Source of the DNA: PALSA-1353 sp050012375 | Lineage (GTDB): Bacteria; Planctomycetota; Phycisphaerae; Tepidisphaerales; Tepidisphaeraceae | Reading direction: 5' to 3' | Assembly (NCBI GenBank): GCA_050012375.1 | Contig: JBEKHH010000004.1 | Location: 1-64,000 of the forward strand | Length of the DNA stretch: 64,000 bases | In this document: positions 15,413-24,483 of the stretch, in pieces | Position numbering within the stretch: position 1 is the stretch's first letter | How the letters are laid out: every line of letters starts with the position of its first letter | Position numbers and translations under genes: made by a program | The notes under the pieces: generated by a model | Database searches by the model: none | Told to the model about the DNA's origin: nothing | What the model saw: the letters and a program-made list of their open reading frames with translations, nothing else

Positions 15413-16387
15413 ATGACAGAGAAATTCATCATTATCGGTTCCGGCCCGGCCGCGTGGACGTGCGCGCTTTACGCCGCTCGGGCCAATCTCAATCCTCTGG
15501 TTTACGAAGGGGCCATTAGCGAGGAAAACCGCCTCAAGGGCACGCTCCCTCTCGGGCAGCTCAACAGCACAACCGACGTGGAGAATTTCCCGGGCTTCCC
15601 CAAGGGAATCCACGGGCCGGACCTCATGGAAGCCATGCGCGAGCAGGCGCTGCGATTTAAGACGCGCGTCCTCACCCAAGACGTGGTGAAAGTTGATCTG
15701 TCGCGCCGGCCGTTTGTGGTTAAGGATTCGGCCGGGGACACGGTTTCGGCCCAGGCGCTGGTCATCGCCACCGGCGCCAGCGCCAACTATCTCGGCCTGG
15801 AATCCGAAGAACGATTCAAGAACCACGGCGTCTCCGCCTGCGCCGTTTGCGACGGCGCTTTGCCTCGATTCCGCAACCTGCCCGTCGTGGTGGTGGGCGG
15901 CGGTGATTCGGCGGCCGAGGAGTCCATCCACCTCACCAAATTCGCCAGCACCGTCTATGTCGTCCATCGCCGCGATCATCTCCGCGCATCCAAAATCATG
16001 GTCGATCGGTTGCTCGCCATCCCAAACGTCAAACCCGTCTGGAATTCCGTCGTGGAGGAAGTCCTGGGCGATCCCAAGTCCGGCGTCACCGGCGTCCGCG
16101 TCAAGAATCTTTTGACCGGCGACCCCACCACGCTCGCGGCCAACGGCATGTTCGTGGCCATCGGCCATACGCCCAACACCGCGTTTCTCGAAGGCCAATT
16201 GAAGCTCGACGCCAAGGGCTTCATCGTGCTGAAAGACCCGTTGCGCACGCTGACGAGCATCGAAGGCGTTTTCGCCGCCGGCGACGTGGCCGATCCCACA
16301 TACAAACAGGCCATCACCGCGGCCGCCATGGGATGCAAGGCCGCACTCGACGCCGAACGCTGGCTGGCGGAAAAGAACATCCACTAA
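15413..16387 (+). CDS. trxB: Thioredoxin-disulfide reductase
   Basis: FAD enzyme passing electrons from NADPH to thioredoxin. 324 aa, typical. FAD Rossmann motif IIGSGPAAWTCALYA (7-21), redox-active CAVC at 143-146 within HGVSACAVCDGALP, NADPH-binding VVGGGDSAAEE (160-170), and the C-terminal FAD motif GVFAAGDVAD. First gene of a plus-strand run with the DUF2142 genes only 16 nt downstream. Confidence 0.96.
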   Translation: MTEKFIIIGSGPAAWTCALYAARANLNPLVYEGAISEENRLKGTLPLGQLNSTTDVENFPGFPKGIHGPDLMEAMREQALRFKTRVLTQDVVKVDLSRRPFVVKDSAGDTVSAQALVIATGASANYLGLESEERFKNHGVSACAVCDGALPRFRNLPVVVVGGGDSAAEESIHLTKFASTVYVVHRRDHLRASKIMVDRLLAIPNVKPVWNSVVEEVLGDPKSGVTGVRVKNLLTGDPTTLAANGMFVAIGHTPNTAFLEGQLKLDAKGFIVLKDPLRTLTSIEGVFAAGDVADPTYKQAITAAAMGCKAALDAERWLAEKNIH

Positions 16388-16403
16388 AGCCGGCGGCGCC
16401 GCC

Positions 16404-17831
16404 GTGGATCGGAAGACAAAGAAGATGCCGACCTTCCTGGCCGCCTGGACGCGGCCCCACCGAGCCTTCCTCTGCATCACGCTTGTCTTCGGAACTGCGC
16501 TGGTTCTGCTCATTCCACCTTTTCAATCGCAAGACGAGATCCCTCATTTCCTTCGCGCTTATCAGATCACCGGCGGAGTATTCGTTTCACGCCAGCAGGA
16601 CTCCAGCGGATTGAACGGCGCGTTTCTTCCTTTCAGCTTCGATCAGATCATGTGGCCTTTCGCGAAAATGTTTCGCCACGCCGAGGTCAAAGCTTCCGTC
16701 GATGACATCCGCCGAGCCCTGCGAATTCCCCTGAACCCGCGGTATCAGTATTTCTATACGTTTGCCGTCACGGCACACTACTGTCCCACCTCCTATCTGG
16801 GCCCATGCCTTGGGATCGGTTTGGGCCGCGCCCTCGGACTGCCGCCGCTGGCCATGCTTTATCTCGGCCGAGAGACCAATCTGCTTCTCTGGACTCTCCT
16901 GGGTTTTTTCGCCTTGCGCTGTGCCCCCGCCATCGCTCAACCTCTGCTATTGCTCCTGCTCATGCCCATGTCCCTTTATCTTGCCGCGTCTGTCTCCGCT
17001 GATCCAATCACCATCGGCTTGGCTGCGCTTTTCACATCCCTGGTTTGCAAACACTTCCAGAAAGGCTCATCGATCCAGGGAAAAGCGATGATGCTCCTGG
17101 CCGCCGTTTCCATTCCCCTGAGCCTCTCCAAGTTCGCCTATCTGCCCATGCTGGGACTGTTGCTCCTCATTCCGGCAGGAAACTTCGGTGGACCGGGCAA
17201 GTTCGCGGTGAAGCTTGCTTTCCTCGCCGCCCTGAATCTCACCGCCCTGCTGATCTGGACTTCCCTCTCCTCGGCGAGCCTCGATACCCGCATCAAACTC
17301 ACCAACGACGCTTCGGCTCCGCTTCAGCTTCAATGGCTCCAGCAGCATCCCGCCCGCATCGCCGGCGTGATCCTGGAAACCCTTCGGTTGGCGGGCTGGC
17401 CCGTCCTCCAAAGCTATGTCGGCGTCATTGGATGGTTTGACAAGTTCCTTCCCGCACCTGTCGTCGTCGGCTATCTGATGCTGCTGATCCTGGCTTGCGG
17501 GTCGTGCGACCCGCAGCCGCCCGCGCCTTCTGCCGCCCGCGCCGCGGGCATCGTTCTGCCCATTGTGGCTCTTTCATCCCTGATCATCGCCTTCTTGAGC
17601 TATCTCTTTTGGAGCCCTCCCGGCCTGCCCTTCATCGATGGACTCAATGGACGATATTTGATCCCTTTGACCCCGCCGATGTTCATCTTGCTCCGCTCCG
17701 CATTTCGCCGTTTGCCCCTGCACCTGCGCCCGCAGCCGCCTCAAAGCGCATTGAATCTCGCCACCGCCGTTGTCTCCCTCGGCGTCTGCTTGTACTTCCT
17801 GGCCATGGTCTGGAACCGATACTATGGTTGA
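16404..17831 (+). CDS. DUF2142 polytopic membrane protein, copy 1
   Basis: 475 aa integral membrane protein with about ten hydrophobic segments. The diagnostic region is after the first helix: LLIPPFQSQDEIPHFLRAYQ, in which the PPFQxxDExxHFxRAY acidic/His loop resembles the first extracytoplasmic loop of GT-C glycosyltransferases. DUF2142 proteins are thought to be related to GT-C enzymes acting on lipid-linked sugars; substrate unknown. Start at 16404 reads GTG. It follows trxB by 16 nt and is followed by two paralogues at 6-nt gaps. It shares long identical blocks with copy 2, for example LGPCLGIGLGRALGLPPLAM. Confidence 0.88.
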   Translation: MDRKTKKMPTFLAAWTRPHRAFLCITLVFGTALVLLIPPFQSQDEIPHFLRAYQITGGVFVSRQQDSSGLNGAFLPFSFDQIMWPFAKMFRHAEVKASVDDIRRALRIPLNPRYQYFYTFAVTAHYCPTSYLGPCLGIGLGRALGLPPLAMLYLGRETNLLLWTLLGFFALRCAPAIAQPLLLLLLMPMSLYLAASVSADPITIGLAALFTSLVCKHFQKGSSIQGKAMMLLAAVSIPLSLSKFAYLPMLGLLLLIPAGNFGGPGKFAVKLAFLAALNLTALLIWTSLSSASLDTRIKLTNDASAPLQLQWLQQHPARIAGVILETLRLAGWPVLQSYVGVIGWFDKFLPAPVVVGYLMLLILACGSCDPQPPAPSAARAAGIVLPIVALSSLIIAFLSYLFWSPPGLPFIDGLNGRYLIPLTPPMFILLRSAFRRLPLHLRPQPPQSALNLATAVVSLGVCLYFLAMVWNRYYG

Positions 17832-17837
17832 GATTTC

Positions 17838-19241
17838 ATGGTCGAATCCCGCCTAACCGCCTGGCCGCGCCCCCATCGAGCCTTTGCCGCCATCGCGCTC
17901 GTCTTCGGAACCGTCCTGGTTCTGCTCGTTCCGCCTTTTCAATCGGAAGACGAGATCCCTCATTTCCTTCGCGCTTATCAGATCAGCGACGGAGCATTGG
18001 TTTCACGCCAGAAAGACATAAACGGATTGGACGGCGGACTTCTTCCCTACAGCTTGCATCAAATCACATCGCCGTTTACCAGGATGTTTCGCCACACCGA
18101 CGTTAAAGCCTCCGTCGATGACATCCGCCGGGCGCTGCGCGTACCTCTGAGCCCCCGGAATCTGTATTTCTATACTTTTCCCGCCACGGTCCACTACTGT
18201 CCCACCTGCTATCTGGGCCCATGCCTTGGCATCGGCTTGGGACGCGCTCTGGGACTGCCTCCGCTGGCCATGCTTTATCTCGGGCGAGAGGCCAATCTGT
18301 TGGTTTGGACTCTCCTGGGTTTTTTCGCCTTGCGCTCGGCGCCGGCGATCGCTCGACCGCTGCTATTGCTCCTGCTCATGCCCATGTCCCTTTATCTCGC
18401 TGCGTCCGTGTCGGCTGATCCATCCACGAGCGGTCTGGCTGCGCTTTTCACGGCGCTGGTTTGCAAATACTTCCAGAGAAAATCGTCGATCGGCCGCAAA
18501 GCGATGATCCTTCTGGCCGCCGTTTCTATTTTCCTGAGCGTCTCCAAGTACGCCTATCTACCGATGCTCGGGCTGTTACTCCTCATTCCGGCACGAAACC
18601 TCGGTGGACCGGGCAAATTCGCGATGAAGCTTTCTTTGCTCGCCGCCCTGAATGTCACAGCCCTGCTCATCTGGGTTTCCGCCTCCTCCACGAGCCTCGA
18701 CACCCGGCTCAAAAATGACGCTTCGGCGCCCCTCCAGCTTCAGTGGCTTGAGCAGCATCCCACTCGCATCCCCGGCCTGATCCTGGAAACATTTCGGTTA
18801 AGAGGATGGCTGTACCTCCAAAGCTACGTCGGCGTCATTGGATCGTTTGACGAACCTGTTGCAGCACCTATCGTTGTCGGCTATGTGACGCTGTTGCTCT
18901 TGGCTTGCTGGTCGTGCGACCCACAGCCGCTGCTGCCCTCTCCGGCCCGCGCCGCGGCCATCGTTCTGCCCGTTGTAACTCTTTCATGCCTGATCATCGC
19001 CCTGTTGGACTACCTTTTTTGGAGCCCTCCCGGCTTGTTCTTTATCGATGGACTCAACGGACGATATTTGATCCCTTTGACACCGGCGATGTTCCTGCTG
19101 CTGTGCTCCGCGTTTCGCCGCCTGCCGCCGCTTTGGCGCCCGCAGCCGCCTCAAAGCGCTTTGAATCTCGCCACCGCCCTGATCTGCCTCTGCATCTGTA
19201 TCTACCTCCTTGCCGCCGTCTGGAACCGCTATTATGGTTGA
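17838..19241 (+). CDS. DUF2142 polytopic membrane protein, copy 2
   Basis: 467 aa, very close to copy 1 throughout, including the PPFQSEDEIPHFLRAYQ loop, LYLGREANLLVWTLLGFFAL and the C-terminal LNGRYLIPLTPAMFLLL and WNRYYG end. The high similarity and head-to-tail order show recent tandem duplication of copy 1. Differences cluster in the soluble loop after residue 50, which could change acceptor or donor preference. Start ATG 6 nt after the copy 1 stop. Confidence 0.88.
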   Translation: MVESRLTAWPRPHRAFAAIALVFGTVLVLLVPPFQSEDEIPHFLRAYQISDGALVSRQKDINGLDGGLLPYSLHQITSPFTRMFRHTDVKASVDDIRRALRVPLSPRNLYFYTFPATVHYCPTCYLGPCLGIGLGRALGLPPLAMLYLGREANLLVWTLLGFFALRSAPAIARPLLLLLLMPMSLYLAASVSADPSTSGLAALFTALVCKYFQRKSSIGRKAMILLAAVSIFLSVSKYAYLPMLGLLLLIPARNLGGPGKFAMKLSLLAALNVTALLIWVSASSTSLDTRLKNDASAPLQLQWLEQHPTRIPGLILETFRLRGWLYLQSYVGVIGSFDEPVAAPIVVGYVTLLLLACWSCDPQPLLPSPARAAAIVLPVVTLSCLIIALLDYLFWSPPGLFFIDGLNGRYLIPLTPAMFLLLCSAFRRLPPLWRPQPPQSALNLATALICLCICIYLLAAVWNRYYG

Positions 19242-19247
19242 AACTTC

Positions 19248-20660
19248 ATGACTGAATCCCGCCTAACCGCCTGGATGCGCCCCCACCGGGCCTTTGCGGT
19301 GATCGCACTTGTTTTCGGAACCGCGCTGGTCCTGGTCGTTCCGCCCTTTCAATCGCCCGACGAATCATTACATTTCCTTCGCGCCTATCAAATCACCGAA
19401 GGTGGTTTTGTCGCGCATGAAATGGACCAGTCCGGTTCGATAGGCGCAACGCTTCCCATCAGTTTGGATCGGGTATCGGCCCCCTTTCTGAAATTGTTCC
19501 ACCATCCTGAAATCAAGGCCTCCTTCGCTGACATCCGTCAGGCCTGGCGGTTGCCTCTGGACCCGCAATTCCGTGCCCTACAGATTTTCCCAAACACCGC
19601 GCATTACTGCCCCACCTGTTACGTCGGCCAATGCCTGGGCATCGGCCTGGGACGCGCGCTGGCCCTCGGACCGCTGGCGATGTTCTATCTCGGCCGCGAG
19701 GGAAATCTGCTCTTGTGGATTTTGCTCTCTTTTTTAGCGCTGCGCGCGGCCCCCGCGATCGCCCGGCCGCTATTCTTCCTCCTCCTTATCCCCGTGTCCC
19801 TCAATTTCGCCGCAACTTTGTCGGCCGATCCATCCACCAACGGCCTGGCAGCGCTTTTCACCGCCCTGGTCTGCAATTATTTCGCCCTGGGCGCTAAATC
19901 GGTCAATCGGACAAGGCTTATCCTCCTCGCTGCCATTTCCCTTCCCCTGACCGTCTCCAAGCTCGCCTATGCCCCCCTGCTGGCGCTGCTGCTCCTGATT
20001 CCCGCGCGAAATTTCGGCGGACGCGCCGAATGGGCGGCCAAGCTCGCCCTCCTCGTCGCCCTCAACCTCACCGCCTTCCTCATGTGGACCGCATGGACCT
20101 CTAACCTGAACACTCAAATCAACCCCGACGAGAACGTTTCCGCCCATCGTCAACTCGATTTCATCGACCAGCACCCCGCCCAATTTGCACGCATATTCGC
20201 CGACACCCTCCGCAGAGGCGCCTGGTATTACACGGAAATGTTCGTCGGCGTCATCGGTTGGTACGATGGCTTCCTTCCCGCTCCCTTCGTCATCGGCTAT
20301 CTGATCCTGCTGGTCCTGGCGTGTTGGTCCTGCGAAGATTCTCCGCCCCTGCCTCCCCCGCGCCGCGCCGCCATTGTCATCCTTCCCCTGTTTGCTCTCG
20401 TCTTCCTCATCATCGCCCTGCTCAGTTATCTCTTTTGGACCCAGGTCCGCTCTCCGCTCATCTATGGTATCAACGGCCGTTATATGTTCCCCGTAGTGCC
20501 GGCAATCCTGGTGCTCCTGTGCTCGGCGTTCCGAAGCCTGCCTCCAACATGGCGAATTCACCGGGCCTCTCTCCGCCTCAATGTCCTCTCCGTCTTCGTC
20601 TCTCTGGGCGTTTGCATTTATTTTCTGTTCGAGGTTGTTTGGATGCGCTATTACGAATGA
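19248..20660 (+). CDS. DUF2142 polytopic membrane protein, copy 3
   Basis: 470 aa, the most diverged of the three. It keeps the key loop (VVPPFQSPDESLHFLRAYQ), the conserved CPTCYVGQCLGIGLGRAL block and the terminal INGRYMFPVVPAIL segment, but differs over the middle helices. Six nt separate it from copy 2, and rnpA starts 7 nt after its stop. A single operon from trxB to yidD is therefore likely. Confidence 0.88.
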   Translation: MTESRLTAWMRPHRAFAVIALVFGTALVLVVPPFQSPDESLHFLRAYQITEGGFVAHEMDQSGSIGATLPISLDRVSAPFLKLFHHPEIKASFADIRQAWRLPLDPQFRALQIFPNTAHYCPTCYVGQCLGIGLGRALALGPLAMFYLGREGNLLLWILLSFLALRAAPAIARPLFFLLLIPVSLNFAATLSADPSTNGLAALFTALVCNYFALGAKSVNRTRLILLAAISLPLTVSKLAYAPLLALLLLIPARNFGGRAEWAAKLALLVALNLTAFLMWTAWTSNLNTQINPDENVSAHRQLDFIDQHPAQFARIFADTLRRGAWYYTEMFVGVIGWYDGFLPAPFVIGYLILLVLACWSCEDSPPLPPPRRAAIVILPLFALVFLIIALLSYLFWTQVRSPLIYGINGRYMFPVVPAILVLLCSAFRSLPPTWRIHRASLRLNVLSVFVSLGVCIYFLFEVVWMRYYE

Positions 20661-20667
20661 AACGCCC

Positions 20668-21045
20668 GTGCCCGAAAAATCGTACACATTTCCACGCGCC
20701 CATCGCCTCGGCGGCAAAATCGCCTTCGCCGCCGTCTACGCCGCCGCCGGCAAGCAATCCCGCGGCCCACTGGCGCTCTATAGCAAGCCGAACGATCTTC
20801 CCCATTGCCGCTGGGGCCTGAGCGTGTCGCGCCGCGTCGGCAACGCCGTCCGCCGCAACCGCGTCAAACGGCTCCTGCGCGAATCCATCCGTCTCCTCCA
20901 GCACGATTTTCCCGCTGGATATGACATCGTCATCGTCGTTCGCCCTCACGACCCAATCGTCTTGGCCGACTACCAGAAAATCCTTTGCGACCTGATGGCC
21001 AAGACGCAGGCTCACTGGTCCAGAATCCCCCCTGCAATTTCATAA
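20668..21045 (+). CDS. rnpA: Ribonuclease P protein component
   Basis: Protein subunit that helps the RNase P RNA cleave tRNA 5' leaders. 125 aa from a GTG start giving MPEKSYTFPRAHRLGGKIAF. The family signature RRVGNAVRRNRVKRLLRE is complete and the fold order (FxxVYA, basic helix, DIVIVVRP strand) is normal. rpmH, normally just upstream, is absent; the gene is instead appended to the DUF2142 operon. The Shine-Dalgarno is weak, so translation may depend on the upstream gene. Stop and the yidD start overlap (TAATG). Confidence 0.93.
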   Translation: MPEKSYTFPRAHRLGGKIAFAAVYAAAGKQSRGPLALYSKPNDLPHCRWGLSVSRRVGNAVRRNRVKRLLRESIRLLQHDFPAGYDIVIVVRPHDPIVLADYQKILCDLMAKTQAHWSRIPPAIS

Positions 21046-21251
21046 TGCGCTGGCTGCTCATTCATCTCGTCCTGTTTTACCGCGCCACGCTGGGCCAATT
21101 CCTCGGCGGGCAATGCCGCTTCACTCCTTCATGCAGCCAATACGCCATCGACGCGATCAACAAATACGGCCCCTTGCGCGGCTCGCTCAAAGCCCTCCGC
21201 CGTATCATCCGCTGCCATCCCTGGGGCGGGCATGGATATGACCCCGCCTGA
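21045..21251 (+). CDS. yidD: Membrane protein insertion efficiency factor YidD
   Basis: 68 aa, peripheral inner-membrane protein that aids YidC-dependent insertion. It has the family core FYRATLGQFLGGQCRFTPSCSQYAIDAI with conserved Cys residues (motif split here to its key parts: GGQCRFTPSCSQYA) and the C-terminal RIIRCHPWGGHGYDP. Starts on the last base of the rnpA stop. yidC, often next, is not present. Confidence 0.95.
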   Translation: MRWLLIHLVLFYRATLGQFLGGQCRFTPSCSQYAIDAINKYGPLRGSLKALRRIIRCHPWGGHGYDPA

Positions 21252-21272
21252 TGCCCAAACACCCATTTTTGA

Positions 21273-21281
21273 TGGTATAAT
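21273..21281 (+). promoter_or_regulatory. Extended -10 promoter for hicBA
   Basis: TGG directly followed by TATAAT (TG at 21273-21274, hexamer 21276-21281), 17 nt before the hicB ATG. No good -35 is seen, which is normal for extended -10 promoters. It suggests hicBA is transcribed independently of yidD. Confidence 0.55.
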
Positions 21282-21298
21282 TGCCAACGAGGCCGTGT

Positions 21299-21505
21299 AT
21301 GAAGCAAACGTTCACCGCACGCGTTTGGAAAGAGCAGGATTGGTTCATCGCGCAATGCGCGCAGGTGGATGTAGCCAGTCACGGCCGCACCGAAGAGGAA
21401 GCCCTCGCCAATCTGCGCGAGGCGCTGGAACTTTATTTCGAGCCGCCGACCGCGACCATCGTGCCGAAAGTTGCCAACATAGAGGTCGAAGTTGGCGCGG
21501 CTTAG
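21299..21505 (+). CDS. hicB: HicB-family antitoxin (short form)
   Basis: 68 aa. Partial RNase-H-like HicB fold: FTARVWKEQDWFIAQCAQVDVASHGRTEEEALANL in family order (key residues W15 F16, the G-R-T-E-E-E-A-L helix start at 29-36). No C-terminal DNA-binding domain, as in short HicB forms. It precedes hicA and overlaps it by 14 nt. Antitoxin first is the reversed order compared with E. coli hicAB but is common. Confidence 0.85.
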   Translation: MKQTFTARVWKEQDWFIAQCAQVDVASHGRTEEEALANLREALELYFEPPTATIVPKVANIEVEVGAA

Positions 21506-21719
21506 GCCCCACACCTATCGCGAGGTTCGCCGCAAACTCGCCTCAGTCGGTTTCAAGGAAATCGGTCAACGGGGAAGCCATGTCAAATTCATTCAGACCA
21601 CGGAAAACGGGGTTCGGGTTGTCATCGTGCCGCGGCATTCGTCCGACATTCCGCTGGGAACGCTTCGCAGCATCCTGAATCAGGCCGGTCTAACACCCGA
21701 GCAGTTCGACCAACTGTGA
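21492..21719 (+). CDS. hicA: HicA-family mRNA interferase toxin
   Basis: 75 aa from a TTG start inside hicB. Double-stranded-RNA-binding-like fold of HicA: YREVRRKLASVGFKEIGQRG, then the catalytic His of GSHVKF (H30), and a C-terminal PLGTLRSILNQAGLTPEQF helix. HicA cleaves mRNA without ribosomes; HicB neutralises it. All expected residues are present, so the toxin should be functional. Confidence 0.88.
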   Translation: MARLRPHTYREVRRKLASVGFKEIGQRGSHVKFIQTTENGVRVVIVPRHSSDIPLGTLRSILNQAGLTPEQFDQL

Positions 21720-22029
21720 CCCTTTTTCCTCTGTTACATAAAAAATCTCTGGATTTTTCCAAAACACGTCCATTTCTTTCACCCCCTGGACCCTTTAATA
21801 GAGGGGAGCGCTTTTCCCCTCTTCAATAGGAAATAGGCAATAGGCAATTCACTTTCCAGAAGCACCTATGTCCACCGACTTCGATTCTCGCGCCGCCCCC
21901 AAATCATTCACTCCCGGTGGATGTCCCGGGGCACCCATAAATACTTCAGGGACTTCTGGGGCATACTGGGAACTGGGGAAGACCAAAAAGGACCCGAGCC
22001 GGTTTCGTCCTATCGCCGCGGCTGGCCGT
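21720..22029. other. Non-coding stretch after hicA, with hairpin and short repeats
   Basis: About 310 nt between convergent genes. A 7-bp hairpin, AGAGGGG (21800-21806) with CCCCTCT (21816-21822), could end hicBA transcription, though no T-run follows. Right after it, 21826-21850 carries tandem AATAGG/CAATAGGCAAT units of the dispersed short-repeat type. The rest shows nothing recognisable. Confidence 0.5.
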
Positions 22030-23127
22030 TCAATCCCCTTCCAGCAGATGCTTCAATTTCGTGAACCGCTTCAACACCCGCTGGCGCAGCGCGCCATGGC
22101 CCGGCTTGAATTCATGCCCGTGCTCGGCCAGCCGCACGAACAACTTCACCATGTTCCGCCAATCAGCCGCATCAATGTATTCGGGCCCGATCTTCCCGCG
22201 AAGTGCGTCCATGTTGTGATAATTCCCCAGGGCCACGCAGAGCGATGCGGCGGTGTAGCCGTAAACATCGTACACCGTCGCCTCGCACACTCCCCCCGGC
22301 ATCAGCGCCCGCTGATATTTGAAGGAGCGATCCATCGTCTTCAACTGCTCCGCCTGTTGGGCCAGAAAATAGGTCAGCGCCGAATTGAAAATGCTCGCTC
22401 GGTCCCCCACGCGGATGATGACGCCCCGTCCCCGCGGCGCGGCCGGCTGCTCGCTGCTGCATTCGATCGCGATCACCCGATCGCTTTTTCGCAAAAGCGT
22501 TCGATGCTCGCACGCCGCGATGCATCCGATGAACCCTTCCTCCTCCGCCCGCGTGAGCAGCACCGCCACGGGCGATCGCGGCGGCCGCCGGCTCAGCCGA
22601 TCCATCATCTCCAGACACGCCGCCGCCCCAGCCAGATCATCGCACACCCGGCAAACGAATTTCCCGCCGGCATATCGCCCGATCCCCTGATCGAACATAC
22701 CCGGCGAACCCGCCGCCACCGGCCGATTCACACGCACGATGACTTCCTTCGGCACGGCCCGCTGGTCGTAATCCTCAGGCTTCGCCTCGACGACCTGACC
22801 CGCGGCTTCCCCGCGCTCATCGAAGAATCGCACGCGCGATCCGCGCACGAATTCCACTTTCACCCACCCGCGAAACGCCGCCTTCAGCCGTCGCTCATCC
22901 AGCATTTTTCCGGCCACGAATCCCGGATGGTCCATATGCGCGGTGAACACCCATCGCGGCAGTCGCGCCCGCGATTTCAATTCGATCAGCAGATTCCCAA
23001 ACCGATCCGCGCGCAGCGAAAGGTTTTTGCGGCCCTTGACGAATCTCCGCACAAAATCCGCGACGCGATCTTCAGCAAACGGCGCGGTGGGAACCGAACA
23101 AAGCGACTTGAGAAGATCCATCGTCAT
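22030..23127 (-). CDS. M42-family (glutamyl/deblocking) aminopeptidase-like metallopeptidase
   Basis: 365 aa cytosolic dinuclear-metal peptidase of the M42 group, which trims N-terminal residues from peptides. Metal and catalytic positions are present: FTAHMDHPG (H64, D66), VCDDLAG (D163/D164), RAEEEGFIG (E195-E197) and a late AIECSSE. A second ATG two codons on (MDLLKS) is equally plausible as start. The start region itself lies in a run of CATTCGTCATTCGGCATT repeats, so no normal promoter is visible. Last gene of the minus-strand run that begins at the glmU-like gene. Confidence 0.85.
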   Translation of the reverse strand: MTMDLLKSLCSVPTAPFAEDRVADFVRRFVKGRKNLSLRADRFGNLLIELKSRARLPRWVFTAHMDHPGFVAGKMLDERRLKAAFRGWVKVEFVRGSRVRFFDERGEAAGQVVEAKPEDYDQRAVPKEVIVRVNRPVAAGSPGMFDQGIGRYAGGKFVCRVCDDLAGAAACLEMMDRLSRRPPRSPVAVLLTRAEEEGFIGCIAACEHRTLLRKSDRVIAIECSSEQPAAPRGRGVIIRVGDRASIFNSALTYFLAQQAEQLKTMDRSFKYQRALMPGGVCEATVYDVYGYTAASLCVALGNYHNMDALRGKIGPEYIDAADWRNMVKLFVRLAEHGHEFKPGHGALRQRVLKRFTKLKHLLEGD

Positions 23128-23155
23128 TCGTCATTCGGCATTTGGCATTCCGGCT
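23122..23155. repeat. Degenerate CATTCGTCATTCGGCATTTGGCATT repeat
   Basis: About four imperfect 6-10-nt units of CATTNG(T/G)C. It spans the junction of the M42 peptidase start and the upstream gene's stop, contributing the first codons of one and the last of the other. Confidence 0.65.
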
Positions 23156-24356
23156 ATTCCGCTTCCGCTTCCACCTCGCCGCCGATCGCCAGCTCGCGCA
23201 TCTTCGGCAGCAGCTTTTGCAGCGAGTCGGCCTGCGGGGAATTCGGAAACCGCCGAAGCAAATCCTCCGCCAGATCGATCGCTTCGGGGATTTGTTTCGC
23301 TCGGATCATCTCCTGAATCCGCCGCTCCTGTTCCTGGCGCTCCTCGATCTCGGCATTCTCGCGAATGGTCTTCAACTGCGGCCGAATCGCCGCGCTGCGA
23401 CGATGCCCCGGGGCGCATTCCAGCAATTTCACCGCATTGGTCATGGCCCGGCGATACGACCGCCGCTCGATGTCCGAGCGAATCTCCTCGTAAAGCAAGT
23501 TCGCGGTGTTCTCCACATAGGCTTCCCGCTCGCGCATCACCCGCGCCAGCAGTTCCCGGCCTTCGGAATGGTCCGGGAAATTCGCCACGAACCTGGCCGC
23601 CTCCGTGTAGGCCTGATCCCATGCCCAGACGGCCATGAGGTCCTCGACTCGACCGCGCAACGACGAAAACGAATCTCGCTCCACGTCCTTGCGCCCGGCT
23701 GCGACGCGTGTTCGCAATTCCTTCAGAATGGGGTCATCCGGAAACTCGATCGCCACCGCCGCCATCGCGTTTTCCGCGGCGCTCCATTCCTTCAACTGCG
23801 ACAGCCGCTCGACTTCCGCCACCAGATAATTCCGCCGATGCTGAAGCGACTCCTGCAATCGCTGCTGCCGTTGCGCGTCGCTGAGCAGCGCCAGGTCCCG
23901 TATCTCCTGCAACAGCGCCAGGACCTGATGCATGGATTCCGAGTCCGCCAGCCCCGACCCCGCCATCGTGTCGCCCGCCGCCACGTCCGCCAGATGAGCA
24001 GGTCCATGACCGGCCTGCGGTTCGCTCCGCGGGTCCAGGAGCCGCTGCACGGCCGATTCCAATTTCTGCAACGATTGGCGAAGCTCGGAAATGTTCCGAG
24101 TCCATTCCGCATTGGCCCCCGCGTCAGGCCCGGTCTCCATGAGCGCCCCGAGGCCATACATCAGCCCCCCCACCCCCACCAGCCCCAGCACGATTGCCAC
24201 CGCTTGTGCCAGCGCCGGCAATCGGCTGGCAAAGCTCTCCTCCGGGGAAACCGGCGTGCGCGCCGCCCCGTACGCGTCCAGGACGCCCAGACAGATTCCC
24301 CCCACCAGCAACAATATTGCCATCACTCGCAGCACGCTGGGCAACGCGGATTTCAT
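23154..24356 (-). CDS. Membrane-anchored protein with helical repeats, unknown
   Basis: 400 aa. Two transmembrane helices near the N-terminus (about 9-28 and 48-70), a coiled-coil-like stretch (about 88-110, SELRQSLQKLESAVQRLL), then a long helical region with repeating patterns of about 34-40 residues resembling degenerate TPR units (for example WSAAENAMAAVAIEFPDDP and YTEAARFVANFPDHSEG, later AIDLAEDLLRRFPNSPQADS). Such architecture suits a scaffold at the membrane. No named family recognised. It is downstream of dnaB on the same strand and may be co-transcribed. Confidence 0.75.
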   Translation of the reverse strand: MKSALPSVLRVMAILLLVGGICLGVLDAYGAARTPVSPEESFASRLPALAQAVAIVLGLVGVGGLMYGLGALMETGPDAGANAEWTRNISELRQSLQKLESAVQRLLDPRSEPQAGHGPAHLADVAAGDTMAGSGLADSESMHQVLALLQEIRDLALLSDAQRQQRLQESLQHRRNYLVAEVERLSQLKEWSAAENAMAAVAIEFPDDPILKELRTRVAAGRKDVERDSFSSLRGRVEDLMAVWAWDQAYTEAARFVANFPDHSEGRELLARVMREREAYVENTANLLYEEIRSDIERRSYRRAMTNAVKLLECAPGHRRSAAIRPQLKTIRENAEIEERQEQERRIQEMIRAKQIPEAIDLAEDLLRRFPNSPQADSLQKLLPKMRELAIGGEVEAEAE

Positions 24357-24483
24357 TCATTCACCCTGTCCGTGGCGCATTATATCCGCGAGAGCGGTTT
24401 TGATTCACGCCCAAAATCGGCGCCCAATCTCAAATGAATTGTCCCGCATTCGGCATCTGGAAAGCCGGCGATGGGCATTGGCA

